A stretch of DNA of 64,000 bases from an uncultured SAR324 cluster bacterium. GTDB lineage: Bacteria > SAR324 > NAC60-12. Where the stretch lies: NCBI GenBank assembly GCA_905182865.1, contig CAJJCY010000003.1, positions 159,001 to 223,000 of the forward strand. The letters are read 5' to 3'. Each line of letters begins with the position of its first letter. Within the stretch, counting starts at the first letter, position 1. Position numbers and translations under genes: made by a program. A model generated the notes under the pieces. That model saw only the letters and a program-made list of their open reading frames with translations, did no database searches and was not told the origin of the DNA. Below are positions 38,680 through 48,604 of this stretch, piece by piece.

Positions 38680-40908
38680 TCAGGTGACAGGAAGTTCAAT
38701 CGTAAAACAGACACCTCCGGTATCAAGATTCCGGAAGCGGGTAAAGCCGTTGTGATCGGAAATAGTTTGACTGACAATAGTCAAACCAAGACCGGTTCCC
38801 TTTTCTTTTGTCGTCGTGTATGGTTCAAAAAGATCGTCTGATATTTCTGGAGCAATACCGGTTCCGTTATCCTCTACATCCATGCTGATGATGTTTAAAT
38901 CCGGTACATGGCGGGTACGGACAATAATTTGGCCCTGACGGAAAATTCGTGAAAGTGCCCCTTTTTTTTCAATTGAACTGATTGCATTGTCCACTAAATT
39001 TATGACTACACGCCTAATTTGTTCTCCGTCAAGTGGAAGTTGCGGTAGTGTGTCACTCAACTCTGTGGTCAGTGAAATTCTGGCAGGCATGTTTTCATGA
39101 TAAAGCTGGAGTGCTTCATTGATAATCTTATTTAGATTACTCATTTGGGGATTTGATTCAGGAATTTTAGCAAAATTTGAAAACTCACTAACCATCCGCT
39201 TGAGGTGTTGAACTTCATTGATAATAGTCTGAGTTGATTGTTGAAGGGCTACATCATCCGAAACTTCTCCTGCATATTTCCTGTGGATACGCTCTGCTGA
39301 AAGCTGAATTGGAGTAAGTGGATTTTTTATTTCATGTGCAATCCGTCTTGCTACTTCCCGCCATGCTCGAGCACGCTGCAGCCGCTGAATTTCAGTGATA
39401 TTGTTGTAAACGCAAACCATGCCGGCAGAAAGACCTTCATTGTTTCGAAGAAGAAGCAGAGTTGCAGAAACTTGAACGGGCCCCTCTTTTTTGTGGACTA
39501 CCAGGTTACGAGAAATGGAACGTTCTTTTGTGTTCTCAATTTGTTTTACCATTTCCTCAAACTTTATCAGAGATTCTTTTCCCAGAACTTCCCGGTAGTG
39601 TTTGCTCCCCTCACTGCCAGTTTTCAGTTGAAGCATTTGTTTTGCGGAATGATTCAATATTTCAATGTGTCCGTTCATATCCAATGACATTACCCCGGTT
39701 GTGATGTTTTCCAAAACAAGCTCTACAAAGCGAATTTGACTTTCCAGTGTGCGGTGACTTTCCTGGAGATGGTTGGTTGTTTTATCGAGTGCAACCTGAT
39801 GTTCAAGCAAATCACGACTCATTGAATTAAAAGACTTCATCAGCAGGGCAAAGTCTTTATCTAAAGTTCCACGGAGTTCTACTTGATAACCCAATTCACC
39901 TTCAGAAACACGCTGTGTGGCAAGTGCCAGATCTTCGATTGGCTGAACGAATCCGCGCGCCAGATAGAAGGCGAGCCAGGTGGCAACAAAAATAATAAAC
40001 AGGGTCATAAGGAGGAAAATGATCAAATAGTAACCGCGTACCAAGTCCTCTGATTCAGTCAAAAATCGTGTGTTCTGATCTTGAGCTATAATATCGTTGA
40101 TTGCACCGGAAGCATAAGGAGTGGCTGGAAAGAAAACTTCTAAATACAACTTTCTGTTTCCAATGGAAACCGGCCTGATGTGACGATAAATGAATCGGTC
40201 TTCCAACTCTTCAGTGAACCAGGTTTGGTCTTTGTTTTTTAACTGATACCAGTTGTTTAGCGAAGGTGTTGACCAATAAGCTTGTGAAATTTCGCTCTGC
40301 ATCCATTGCTTCAGCAACTCCTGATTTTCAGAGTAAAGTGTCACATCCGCATCAATATTGTTTGGCGGCTTCAGCTGACTTAATTCTCCCTCGTTTTTTC
40401 CCAGATGATCCTCCCAGATCAAATTTTGGAGTTCCATGGTTTTGCGGAGATTGTTATGATAGGCTTCAGAAATATTTTGTGCACTGTGGACCATGGATTC
40501 CTGCTGACCCTCGAGCCAGGTTCCCAAGTTTGTGGCAATGAAGAAACTTGCAAACAAGTGAAAGCCCATTGCCGGTAAAGAGAGAATGATAAAAGAAGTA
40601 ATGAGTTTCGTTTTAAGATTGACACCTAAAACGTGACGACGACGTTCATAAGAAAGCTTGAGGAGGTTACGGGCAATCAGATAGAAAACTATTGCAAGCA
40701 GGACAATATTAACGTTGATTGCCACAAAAACCATCAGTTGTGAACCTGATTGCTCCAAAACTGAAAAACCCTGCTGCATACTGAACATTACCAGTACAAT
40801 CAGCAAAAACAACAAAACGACTACTGCCAGCATCCTGTTACGGATATTTGAGTCTGTAGCTATCAGCTCTTTGTAGTTTTTCAGTAAATTTTTTAGACGA
40901 GATTGCAT
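38680..40908 (-). CDS. ntrY: NtrY-like membrane sensor histidine kinase
   Basis: 742 residues. There are two N-terminal hydrophobic segments (about residues 25-45 and 60-80), then a further one near 105-130, an extracytoplasmic sensor region to about 285, and a membrane segment at 290-320 leading to a HAMP domain. A PAS domain (MSLDMNGHIEILNHSAKQML) follows. The HisKA domain has the phosphoacceptor in RIAHEIKNPLTPIQLSAER (about residue 525), and the ATPase has VDNAISSI and DNGTGIAP plus KGTGLGLTIV. This architecture is NtrY-type; the usual partner response regulator ntrX is not adjacent. The stimulus is unknown. Confidence 0.85.
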   Translation of the reverse strand: MQSRLKNLLKNYKELIATDSNIRNRMLAVVVLLFLLIVLVMFSMQQGFSVLEQSGSQLMVFVAINVNIVLLAIVFYLIARNLLKLSYERRRHVLGVNLKTKLITSFIILSLPAMGFHLFASFFIATNLGTWLEGQQESMVHSAQNISEAYHNNLRKTMELQNLIWEDHLGKNEGELSQLKPPNNIDADVTLYSENQELLKQWMQSEISQAYWSTPSLNNWYQLKNKDQTWFTEELEDRFIYRHIRPVSIGNRKLYLEVFFPATPYASGAINDIIAQDQNTRFLTESEDLVRGYYLIIFLLMTLFIIFVATWLAFYLARGFVQPIEDLALATQRVSEGELGYQVELRGTLDKDFALLMKSFNSMSRDLLEHQVALDKTTNHLQESHRTLESQIRFVELVLENITTGVMSLDMNGHIEILNHSAKQMLQLKTGSEGSKHYREVLGKESLIKFEEMVKQIENTKERSISRNLVVHKKEGPVQVSATLLLLRNNEGLSAGMVCVYNNITEIQRLQRARAWREVARRIAHEIKNPLTPIQLSAERIHRKYAGEVSDDVALQQSTQTIINEVQHLKRMVSEFSNFAKIPESNPQMSNLNKIINEALQLYHENMPARISLTTELSDTLPQLPLDGEQIRRVVINLVDNAISSIEKKGALSRIFRQGQIIVRTRHVPDLNIISMDVEDNGTGIAPEISDDLFEPYTTTKEKGTGLGLTIVSQTISDHNGFTRFRNLDTGGVCFTIELPVT

Positions 40909-40994
40909 TTTTTAGGTGGGTCCAGGTAGAGAGTTTTCAGGAATCGGAGTTCAGAAGTACTTGAATTCTGTCTCAAATTCCAAAATTACCAGCT

Positions 40995-41433
40995 TTATTG
41001 CGCCTGAATCGATCTGTAGTAATCTTCTTTGGATTTTTTATTATCCGTTTCAACTGTATATTCCTCACTGTGTTTGACCAGCAATTGTCCTGCAACAAAG
41101 AGCTCCCCTTTCATTTTACCCTCCACAACAACACCCTGTCCTTCACGAAACAAATCTGGTTTAACTCCAGCATAGAAAACTGGGATAAAAATTTTGCTGT
41201 CTTCAGTTATCTTAAATGAAAGCTCTATTGCTTGTGCATCCCATTCAACACTGTCTTTTTGTACAAGCGCACCGATACGGATTGTTTTATTTTCAAACTC
41301 ATCCGGACTGGCCAGAACTTCTGCCGGAGTATAAAAGAATACCGTCATTTCTTGCAACTCCTGAACTGATAAGGCTGCAATCACTGCAAAAATAACTGAC
41401 CCCTCCTATAACAAATTTAGTTCGAGTTTTCAT
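40995..41433 (-). CDS. ccmE: Cytochrome c maturation heme chaperone CcmE (frameshifted near the start)
   Basis: CcmE binds heme covalently in the periplasm and hands it to the cytochrome c lyase. The OB-fold domain starts at VFFYTPAEVLASP, and the heme-binding HxxxY lies in LLVKHSEEY near the C-terminus. The membrane anchor is split. ATG 41433 reads MKTRTKFVIGGV, and after a one-base shift near 41395-41405 the frame continues VIFAVIAALSVQELQEM. Without correcting this, the protein would begin at a GTG within the anchor. It overlaps the ccmD stop, as expected for the ccmC-ccmD-ccmE order. Confidence 0.88.
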
Positions 41434-41602
41434 TATTTTCCGTAGGAATAGATTTTTTTAGTGATTCTGAAACTCTTTGTTCCAGTAAAGTTGCTGTTTG
41501 GTCAGCATTTTTCATACTCCGCTTTGTCAAAAAAATATAAATTGCAAATGTTCCAACCCAAATTACGTATGCTGCAACTACATATTCTAAACCAATTAGC
41601 AT
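41417..41602 (-). CDS. ccmD: Heme exporter protein D-like small membrane protein
   Basis: 61 residues with one N-terminal membrane helix (EYVVAAYVIWVGTFAIYIFL) followed by a charged tail. The Tyr/Trp-containing helix and the size are typical of CcmD, which helps release holo-CcmE from CcmABC. It lies between ccmC, whose stop it abuts, and ccmE, with which it overlaps. Sequence alone is weak for such a short protein; the position makes the call. Confidence 0.8.
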   Translation of the reverse strand: MLIGLEYVVAAYVIWVGTFAIYIFLTKRSMKNADQTATLLEQRVSESLKKSIPTENNENSN

Positions 41603-42292
41603 TTAATTCTGTATTTCTGCAAGGAGTTCATTGAGAGTTTCCCGGCGTTTTTCTGTTTGCAAGCGCAGGAGCAGCAAATATAAATAGAAAATCAGCATTA
41701 CTACTACTGAAGCAATGAGTGGATAAAGTAACTCCGGAGGCATTGACGGTTTTGCTGCTCCGGATTCAACTTTAAACAGTGTTGAAGGCTGATGTAAAGT
41801 GCGCCACCATTGAACTGATTTGTGAATAATGGGGATATCCAGGCAACCAATGATTCCCAAAACTGAAGCAAGTCGTGCTTCTTTGTCTCTGTCATTAACA
41901 GACATCCTGAGCAGGAAATAACCCAAAAAGATTAAAAACAACAACAGAGTTGTAGTTAGGCGGGCATCCCAAACCCAGTACGTCCCCCAGGTTGTTCGCC
42001 CCCAGATGGCACCGGTCACCAGTAATAGAGCACAAAAGACCAGCCCAACTTCCGCCGATGCCTTTGCAATTTGGTCAAACACCAGTTCACGCTTCCAAAG
42101 ATAGGCAATGCTGAAAGTAAACACCACAAAAAAAGCCAAATATGTGGAAAAGAATGTTGGTACATGAAGGTACATGATTTTTTGCGGAAATCCCTGACTG
42201 GTTTCAAGCGGAAGTTTCAGAAAAATCCAAAGACCGCACGCTAACAGACCCAAAATTGATCCCCATTCCAAATAAAGAATAATTCTCTTCAT
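41603..42292 (-). CDS. ccmC: Heme exporter CcmC
   Basis: CcmC loads heme onto CcmE. About 229 residues with six membrane segments and the tryptophan-rich WWD-type motif WGTYWVWDARLTT (about residues 120-132). MYLHVPTFFSTYLAF near residue 45 carries a conserved heme-ligand His. The frame opens at GTG 42301, which would overlap gatB by 8 bases; ATG 42292 is the alternative I list. It is followed directly by ccmD. The ccmA/ccmB genes are not in the window. Confidence 0.9.
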   Translation of the reverse strand: MKRIILYLEWGSILGLLACGLWIFLKLPLETSQGFPQKIMYLHVPTFFSTYLAFFVVFTFSIAYLWKRELVFDQIAKASAEVGLVFCALLLVTGAIWGRTTWGTYWVWDARLTTTLLLFLIFLGYFLLRMSVNDRDKEARLASVLGIIGCLDIPIIHKSVQWWRTLHQPSTLFKVESGAAKPSMPPELLYPLIASVVVMLIFYLYLLLLRLQTEKRRETLNELLAEIQN

Positions 42293-42293
42293 A

Positions 42294-43727
42294 CTAGCCA
42301 CCCAGCTTTTCCTTTAAGAGACTATTTATTACAGCCGGATTGCCTTTACCTTGTGTTTGTTTCATCATCTGACCCACAAAAAAACCAATCACTTTTGTTT
42401 TACCTGCACGATACTGTTCAACCTGTTCCGGATTTGCTGCAAGCAGTTCGTCTACAATCCGGCCCAGTTCTCCTGAATCAGAAACTTGCTTCAAGCCTTT
42501 TTCTTCAATAATTTCCTCTGGAGTCCTTGCTGAAGCAAGCATTTCCTCAAAAACAATTTTTGCAATCTTGCTGCTGATTTCACCACTATCTATGATTTTT
42601 GTCAAAGCTGCTAAATGTTCCGGAGACAAATCAATTTCCTTAAGTGATTTTCCGGATTCATTCGTCACACGTGTCAAATCACCGATGATCCAGTTACAGG
42701 CAAGTTTTGGCGCTGCTCCATATGTCAAAACTTTTTCAAAATATTCAGACATTTTCCTGTCTGCAGAAAGCACTTCCGCATCGTATTCACTTAGTCCGTG
42801 TTCTTCCATAAAACGCTGCCTTTTTGCATCAGGAAGTTCTGGAAGATTTTTGCGGAAAGTTTCAATCAGTTCTGGAGCAAGGTGTACCAGCGGTAAATCC
42901 GGATCCGGGAAATAGCGGTATTCATCAGCTTCTTCTTTGGAGCGCATACTGAAGGTGACTTTACGGCTGGTATCCCAGAGTAGAGTTTCCTGCACAATTT
43001 GTTTCCCATCTAAAATCTCTTCACGCTGACGTCCAATTTCGTAAACCACAGCCTGTTGAACGAAGCGGAATGAATTTAGATTTTTAGTTTCTGTACGTGT
43101 CCCAAATTCTTCCTGCCCGACTGGACGCAGTGACACATTTGCGTCACAACGTAAATGTCCTTTTTCCATGTCTCCATCTGTAACACCAATTGTGGTCGCA
43201 ATTGCATGGATTTTTTCCATATAGGCTTTGGCTTCTTCTGCAGAACGTACGTCCGGTTCACTCACAATTTCCACCAAAGGCACTCCAGCACGGTTCAAAT
43301 CAACCAAACTTTCAGTGCTGCCGTCTGCATGAACCAGTTTCCCAGCATCCTCTTCCATGTGAATACGAGTAATACCAATACGTCTTTTACCTCTTGTTTC
43401 AGTTTCAATTTCCAACCACCCGTTTTCGCAAATCGGTCGGTCAAACTGGGAAATTTGATAGGCTTTAGGCAGATCCGGGTAGAAGTAATTTTTTCTGGCA
43501 AACTGAGAATCCAGCCGAATATCACAATTCAACGCAAGTCCCAGCTGTGCTGCAAATTCCGGAACTTGACTGTTCAGAACAGGAAGGGCACCTGGCAGAC
43601 CCAGACAAACAGGACAAGTGTTTGAATTTGGCGGATTACCGAATTCTGTGGAACAACAACAAAATATTTTGGATTCAGTGGCCAGCTGAACGTGAATTTC
43701 TAAACCAATTACAGGTTCAAATTGCAT
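42294..43727 (-). CDS. gatB: Aspartyl/glutamyl-tRNA(Asn/Gln) amidotransferase subunit B
   Basis: GatB activates and transamidates misacylated Glu-tRNAGln or Asp-tRNAAsn together with GatA and GatC. The 477 residues contain the family opening [20 protein letters not shown], the zinc cysteines near CCCSTEFG and CPVC, then [11 protein letters not shown] and [12 protein letters not shown]. The helical tRNA-binding tail ([20 protein letters not shown]) ends the protein. gatA and gatC are elsewhere. Its stop abuts ccmC. Confidence 0.96.
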   Translation of the reverse strand: MQFEPVIGLEIHVQLATESKIFCCCSTEFGNPPNSNTCPVCLGLPGALPVLNSQVPEFAAQLGLALNCDIRLDSQFARKNYFYPDLPKAYQISQFDRPICENGWLEIETETRGKRRIGITRIHMEEDAGKLVHADGSTESLVDLNRAGVPLVEIVSEPDVRSAEEAKAYMEKIHAIATTIGVTDGDMEKGHLRCDANVSLRPVGQEEFGTRTETKNLNSFRFVQQAVVYEIGRQREEILDGKQIVQETLLWDTSRKVTFSMRSKEEADEYRYFPDPDLPLVHLAPELIETFRKNLPELPDAKRQRFMEEHGLSEYDAEVLSADRKMSEYFEKVLTYGAAPKLACNWIIGDLTRVTNESGKSLKEIDLSPEHLAALTKIIDSGEISSKIAKIVFEEMLASARTPEEIIEEKGLKQVSDSGELGRIVDELLAANPEQVEQYRAGKTKVIGFFVGQMMKQTQGKGNPAVINSLLKEKLGG

Positions 43728-43771
43728 TAAAATGTTTTGATTGAGTTACTAGGAAGTCACAAGTTTTATTG

Positions 43772-43848
43772 TGTCATCCCAAATGTATATGAGGAATCTT
43801 ATAAAATTTCAGCATTTTCTCAGATCTCCCCCTTCGGTCGAGATGACA
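43772..43848 (-). repeat. Dispersed MITE-like repeat, copy 2
   Basis: In reverse orientation this 77-base segment starts TGTCATCTCGACCGAAG and ends TTTGGGATGACA, matching the element at 6920-6999 along most of its length, with small indels in the middle. Its own ends are inverted repeats (TGTCATC and GATGACA). It lies in the short gap between gatB and the deoxyribosyltransferase-like gene. Confidence 0.6.
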
Positions 43849-43902
43849 TATCGCAGTCAAAAATATAAGTATCTTTCGTGAATTCATAATTCACGATTTA
43901 AG

Positions 43903-44562
43903 TTATAAAACAGATCCTTTTTTTTGTTTGGCTTCCAGTAAGGTTTTGAGTTCATCCTCACTAAACAAATCAGAGAATCCATGCCCTGGGAAACGTAATG
44001 CCCAGTGATAAACATTCTGCAGCATTTTTTTATTGTCAACAACAGAGGCTTCTTTGAGAACCAGGTCAAATTCTGAATTGATTAATTTTGACAATTTATT
44101 ATAGAAACGTTCCAGAATAGCTGAAGTTCCACCGCCTTTTCCCCATGCCTCCTGATACCAGGCCATTGAATTCAGTTTTATTGTTCTTGTACGGGGGTAT
44201 CCGGAACACATCAAATTCCATGGATCACCACGCTCCTGATCGCCCGCTGAGCGGAAATCTGAGCGCAAAATAACGGCTGGTATGTCGAGTGCCTTGGCAA
44301 ATAAAAACTCAATTACCGTTCCCGAATCAAGCTCAGTGCCGTCAAAATTTAGCAGGATCAAATCTGCTTTTACTATCTCACTCAAATCATTATTGCGGAT
44401 GTCAATGGAGCGGTTCGTGCTTTGTTCCAGATGCTGCGGAACGACGCATACAAAACGCCCTGAGGAATTATTTTCGATTGCCTCAGACAGCAGGAGGTTG
44501 CCGATTAAGTCCTTATGATTAAACAAATCACCTGCAAAATAAATCGAATATTTTTGTGACAT
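43903..44562 (-). CDS. Nucleoside 2-deoxyribosyltransferase-like protein
   Basis: 219 residues. The N-terminal YSIYFAGDLF is the substrate-binding opening of the family. IRNNDLSEIVKADLILLNFD is followed by DSGTVIEFLFAKALDIPAVI, which carries the catalytic Glu of the deoxyribosyltransferase fold (D-x-G-T-x-x-E). These enzymes swap bases between deoxynucleosides or hydrolyse N-glycosidic bonds. The extra C-terminal 70 residues are not part of the core. It is followed downstream by the MITE-like repeat; a 5'-nucleotidase-like gene lies upstream on the same strand. Confidence 0.7.
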   Translation of the reverse strand: MSQKYSIYFAGDLFNHKDLIGNLLLSEAIENNSSGRFVCVVPQHLEQSTNRSIDIRNNDLSEIVKADLILLNFDGTELDSGTVIEFLFAKALDIPAVILRSDFRSAGDQERGDPWNLMCSGYPRTRTIKLNSMAWYQEAWGKGGGTSAILERFYNKLSKLINSEFDLVLKEASVVDNKKMLQNVYHWALRFPGHGFSDLFSEDELKTLLEAKQKKGSVL

Positions 44563-44605
44563 TAAAGCTATTTTAGTGAAAGAATCAGATAAAAAATCGG
44601 TTTGT

Positions 44606-45142
44606 CTATGAAGCTTTTTTCAGCAAATCCGGAACTTCTTGCCAATGAGAGAATGGGGTGGCGTAACGGTCCATCCCCTTTGTGTAGGGTTCCCAGTCAG
44701 GGTAAATCACATAAAGTCCGGCGTTACAAAAAGATTCTATCAATTCCGGACTGTCTTCAATCATTACATCAGGCTGAATTTCCTTGACAATAATTTGCTC
44801 TTTACGCAAATGACCAACACACTGCAGCGTTGTGTAATTCACAGATTCCAAATTTTCCACCCGTTTTTGAGTTTGTTCCGGTTCCAGAGCAGTCACAAGA
44901 TGCAATTCGTGGCTTCTTGCCAACAAATTCAATATTTCCAGCGAGCCGTCAAAATACTTTAGATTTCGTAATGAATCTCCAGCATGAAATCTATTTCGCA
45001 CTTCAAAGTTGTCAGGAAAGTTCCGGATGACACCCCAAAGTTCCGGATCATGGCTGTAGGGAATTTTTTCTTTTTGCGTGAATTCAATAAAACCTAGAAT
45101 GTAATTCAGGATTACTCCATCTACATCGGAACAAATTTTCAT
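44606..45142 (-). CDS. HAD-family 5'(3')-deoxyribonucleotidase-like protein
   Basis: 178 residues. The N-terminal ICSDVDGVILNYILGF supplies the HAD catalytic DxDGV. HLVTALEP lies at the position of motif II (Ser/Thr), and PDVMIEDSPELIESF supplies motif IV Asp residues. This is the NT5C-type layout of small cytosolic deoxyribonucleotidases. With the deoxyribosyltransferase-like gene 43 bases downstream it suggests nucleotide salvage, which is inference. Confidence 0.7.
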   Translation of the reverse strand: MKICSDVDGVILNYILGFIEFTQKEKIPYSHDPELWGVIRNFPDNFEVRNRFHAGDSLRNLKYFDGSLEILNLLARSHELHLVTALEPEQTQKRVENLESVNYTTLQCVGHLRKEQIIVKEIQPDVMIEDSPELIESFCNAGLYVIYPDWEPYTKGMDRYATPFSHWQEVPDLLKKAS

Positions 45143-45208
45143 CTGTGTCTGGACCTTTCAAAAATAATTCAGTCAATCTGAGTAGCTTGACAGATAAAGA
45201 CTCCCCAA

Positions 45209-45613
45209 TCAAGATTCCTTGTCTTCGTCCAGCACAATCGAAACAGAATTAATACAATAACGTAAACCTGTTGGTGCAGGACCATCTTCAAAAACATGTC
45301 CTAAATGTGAGTCACACTGCTTGCAAACTACTTCTGTTCTCTGCATGGATAGACTCTGGTCTTCCTGTGTACTCACATTGTCATCACCAAGTACATCCGT
45401 AAAACTCGGCCAGCCGCTTCCGGAATCGAATTTTGTTTCCGACAGAAACAAGGCATTGCCACAACACAAACAATGATATGTGCCCCTGGTTTTAGTCTCC
45501 ACATACTCTCCACTGAAAGGTCGTTCTGTACCTTTATTTCTACAGATTTCGAATTGTTCAGGAGTAAGTTGCTCTTTCCACTCCCCCTCAGTTTTGGATT
45601 TAAAGTCAGTCAT
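45209..45613 (-). CDS. msrB: Peptide methionine (R)-S-oxide reductase
   Basis: MsrB reduces the R epimer of methionine sulfoxide in proteins. The 134 residues contain zinc-binding CxxC pairs ([10 protein letters not shown] and [14 protein letters not shown]), SGSGWPSF, and the catalytic Cys in [11 protein letters not shown]. No signal peptide, so cytoplasmic. Single gene with its own ATG at 45613. Confidence 0.94.
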   Translation of the reverse strand: MTDFKSKTEGEWKEQLTPEQFEICRNKGTERPFSGEYVETKTRGTYHCLCCGNALFLSETKFDSGSGWPSFTDVLGDDNVSTQEDQSLSMQRTEVVCKQCDSHLGHVFEDGPAPTGLRYCINSVSIVLDEDKES

Positions 45614-45931
45614 GGTTTTTTATTATTAATCAAAAATACTTTTCTTGTACTTAAAATTACTCAAAACTATTTTTTTAATACTTAAGAGTTGCTAATTGAT
45701 TTCCGAAATATAAAGTCAATATAGTAGCATGATACTTGTAATTAAATCAATAATAATGCAGAATAATACTTGCTGCAGGATTCAGTTTATTTTAGTTGCA
45801 AAGATGAGTTAATGGATACAAATTGTTACACTGCAGAAATGATTTAAGCTTTAAATTTAGCTAAACTGGGTTTTGCTTTCAGCTGTATTGTTTAATTCCT
45901 GTAATTCTGTTTTACTTTTACCCTACAAAAG
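45614..45931. other. Intergenic region upstream of the TolC-like gene
   Basis: 318 AT-rich bases between the divergent msrB and TolC-like genes. No open frame, hairpin or RNA recognised. It presumably holds both promoters. Confidence 0.45.
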
Positions 45932-47506
45932 TTGTCTTTGAAAAATTTAATAAAAACACAAATTCTTTTGACTTTGTTTTGCTTCGTCTGGACGGGTTTT
46001 GCTCAGGCTCAAAACCAATCTTCTTATACAGAGGAAACTGCAAAGTTACTTGAACAAGTAAACTTGAAAACGATTGACGGCCGTGAAATGGCAGAAGTGC
46101 CCCTCAAACTTGTTTTGCAGTTGGCAATTGATCGAAGTGTTTCTCTGCAAATATCATCACTTGGCAATCAAGAAGCACTTCATGCAGTCACTGCAGCAAA
46201 AGAAAGAAACACGCCCAGCTTGACAACAAGTTTTGGTTACTCTAATAATCCGTCATTCACATCTCAAACATCCGGAAGCAGTACCAGCAGTTTGTCTTTT
46301 TCTTCGGGCTACAGCCTGAAAACAGATAGTGGCCTGACTTATGGCCTGACTTATGCTGAAAAAAACAATAAATCCACAGCTCTCTCTCGTCTTGAAATGG
46401 GAGGTGATGTTACAGCTGGAACTACTGGAGATGCGTTTAGCACTTCAAGTTTAACAAGCTCAGTTTCTATTCCATTTTTTCAGGACTCTGGTACTGAATT
46501 CAACGAATTACCTGTACGTCTGGCAGAAATTGGTGTCACAAGAGGTCAGTTGAATTCAAAGCAAACTGAATTGGCCCTACTTAAACAGGTTGCTTCAATT
46601 TATTGGGATTTGGTTGGATTATTAGAGACAATTGAGGTTAAAAAGAAAGCAGTAGAACTTTCTGAAAAACTTTTACGCGACAATCAGGCCCGACTGGAAA
46701 CAGGGGTCCTGAATTCAACTGAAGTCCGGACTACAGAAACACAACTGATGCGTAATCGGCAAAGTTTACTCTCTTCACGTTTGGATGCCTTGCGCATAGA
46801 AGATCAAGTTCGTGCTGCACTCAATTTGAAAAATTTACCTGTTGGACTTTTTCCTTCAGACAAACCCAAAACTCAATCTGCAGTTCCAAGAAACGTTTCA
46901 GTGCTGTTGGAAAAAATCTATGCAAACGACTCGCAAATTGGTTTGACTCAAGCATCTTTGGAGCAAAATGGGTATCAGTTGGAACAGGAGCTGAACAAAC
47001 AAAATACTAATATGGATTTGAGTTTGTCATATATTTTAAATGGTTACAGCAAAGGTTTTTTTGGCAGCACTGCAGATTTTGGCAAAAGCAAGCTCCATGG
47101 AATGAGTGCAACTCTAACATGGAAAGTTCCGTTGGGAGATCAGGCTACTATTGAAAATATCCACCGTAAACGTCTTAATCTTGATAAATTAACTCTACAA
47201 ATCGCTGATCGCAAATCTCAACTCGATGTTAGTTTACAGTCTCTTTTGCGGTCCTTGAGTTTAATTGAAAAAGAAAAACAGACTGCTGCTGCTGTTAGTA
47301 AACTTTCTAAAGATCAGTTGCGCAACGAAATTGAGCGCTTCAAGTTAGGTAAAAGTACGAGCTATCAAATTTCTCAATATCAACAGGATGTTGTGGAGGC
47401 GGAACAGCAGGAAATCCTTATCCGGATTCGTCAAGAAAAAATCGGTGTGGATCTTCTGGCCTTAACTGGAGAGTTTAAAGAGAAATATGAACTAAGTCAG
47501 GAATGA
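45932..47506 (+). CDS. TolC-family outer-membrane channel protein
   Basis: 524 residues with a signal peptide (hydrophobic IKTQILLTLFCFVWTGFAQA). Two tandem helical repeats of the outer-membrane efflux family carry long amphipathic helices, such as RDNQARLETGVLNSTEVRTT and RFKLGKSTSYQISQYQQDVV, which form the periplasmic tunnel. Ser/Thr-rich barrel strands (TTSFGYSNNPSFTSQTSGS) lie between them. The start appears to be TTG at 45932. It is followed after 118 bases by a periplasmic adaptor on the same strand, but no inner-membrane pump. It is a candidate outer-membrane partner for the exporter at 52.7-56.7 kb. Confidence 0.88.
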   Translation: MSLKNLIKTQILLTLFCFVWTGFAQAQNQSSYTEETAKLLEQVNLKTIDGREMAEVPLKLVLQLAIDRSVSLQISSLGNQEALHAVTAAKERNTPSLTTSFGYSNNPSFTSQTSGSSTSSLSFSSGYSLKTDSGLTYGLTYAEKNNKSTALSRLEMGGDVTAGTTGDAFSTSSLTSSVSIPFFQDSGTEFNELPVRLAEIGVTRGQLNSKQTELALLKQVASIYWDLVGLLETIEVKKKAVELSEKLLRDNQARLETGVLNSTEVRTTETQLMRNRQSLLSSRLDALRIEDQVRAALNLKNLPVGLFPSDKPKTQSAVPRNVSVLLEKIYANDSQIGLTQASLEQNGYQLEQELNKQNTNMDLSLSYILNGYSKGFFGSTADFGKSKLHGMSATLTWKVPLGDQATIENIHRKRLNLDKLTLQIADRKSQLDVSLQSLLRSLSLIEKEKQTAAAVSKLSKDQLRNEIERFKLGKSTSYQISQYQQDVVEAEQQEILIRIRQEKIGVDLLALTGEFKEKYELSQE

Positions 47507-47624
47507 TGGCTTTTTATCAATATCATGAATCCTATTTTATTTGGTACAGACAAGACCTTTAAAGAGAAAATTTTCCTTGTCTGTGCATACGGATTCCAAT
47601 TTAAAACCGAAATTAGGAGTTACT

Positions 47625-48593
47625 ATGTTTAATCAATCACTATATTGTAAATTTTTTATTATTTTTCTACTAATTTGGCCTATTAATGCATTGGCGGCAA
47701 CCAATTTATTCAAAACACCAATTTCTTTATCAGGGATAATCGAACCCGCAGAAACGATGAAAGTACAAGCCAGCGTGGGAGGACGAGTTACTGTTCTTCA
47801 TGTAAAAGAAAATCAGCATGTCAGTAAAGACCAGTTGCTACTGAGTCTCGAAAATGATTCGCAGAAACGACAAGTTGAATTAAGTCGTTTGCAACTCGAA
47901 ATCAACGCGAACAATGTTAATGATGGAGAAACGAAACTTGAGTTAACAAAAATGCAAATCGCTATAAGCCAAAATAATGTTGAAGATTTGGAAACAAATT
48001 TACGGGATATCAAACGTCGATTAATGGAGGAACAAACTTTGTTTGAGCAAGGTTCTTCCACTCGTTCACAGTATGATTCTTTGCAGTTGCAGTATAGTCG
48101 AGGGGAAGTATCTTTGAAAAGATCAATACTGTCATTGCAGAAATCAAAGAAAGAAATTAATAGAACCCAAATTTCAATGAAAAATTCGCAACTCTCGCTG
48201 GAACGCTCACAACAGGAACTGGAAAAGGCTGAGGAAGCCCTGGAAGACACTCAACTCAATGCAAAAATTGAAGGAATTATAATAGGTAAGTCTTTCGAAG
48301 AGGGAGAGGTGATAAGTCCCGGAGCAGTCCTTTTCCAAATCATAAATATTAAGCAGGTAGAAATCCCAATTTTAGTGGACGAGGCTGATTTGCCGCTGAT
48401 CCAGGAAGGGCAGCCTGTTGTTTTTACGACACCAAGCTACCGTGACAAAGAATTCCCAGGAATTATTGATCGTATCTCCTGGTCATCAGATCCTGAAACT
48501 GGACGATTTCCATTATATGTCAAAGCAGCTAATCCTGGACTTAAGTTAAGGGCAGGCATGAGTGCCAAAGTTTATTTTATGAGACAAAAATAA
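47625..48593 (+). CDS. Periplasmic adaptor (HlyD/RND membrane-fusion) protein
   Basis: About 322 residues. The open frame starts at 47541, but ATG 47625 has TAGGAG seven bases before it and begins the signal sequence FFIIFLLIWPINALA, so I use it. The lipoyl-type half VQASVGGRVTVLHVKENQHV and its partner DTQLNAKIEGIIIGKSFEEG flank a long coiled-coil hairpin (about residues 85-200). A beta-barrel domain (VEIPILVDEADLPLIQEGQP) follows. It connects an inner-membrane transporter to the TolC-like channel just upstream. No transporter gene follows. Confidence 0.85.
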   Translation: MFNQSLYCKFFIIFLLIWPINALAATNLFKTPISLSGIIEPAETMKVQASVGGRVTVLHVKENQHVSKDQLLLSLENDSQKRQVELSRLQLEINANNVNDGETKLELTKMQIAISQNNVEDLETNLRDIKRRLMEEQTLFEQGSSTRSQYDSLQLQYSRGEVSLKRSILSLQKSKKEINRTQISMKNSQLSLERSQQELEKAEEALEDTQLNAKIEGIIIGKSFEEGEVISPGAVLFQIINIKQVEIPILVDEADLPLIQEGQPVVFTTPSYRDKEFPGIIDRISWSSDPETGRFPLYVKAANPGLKLRAGMSAKVYFMRQK

Positions 48594-48604
48594 TTTAGAG
48601 TATT

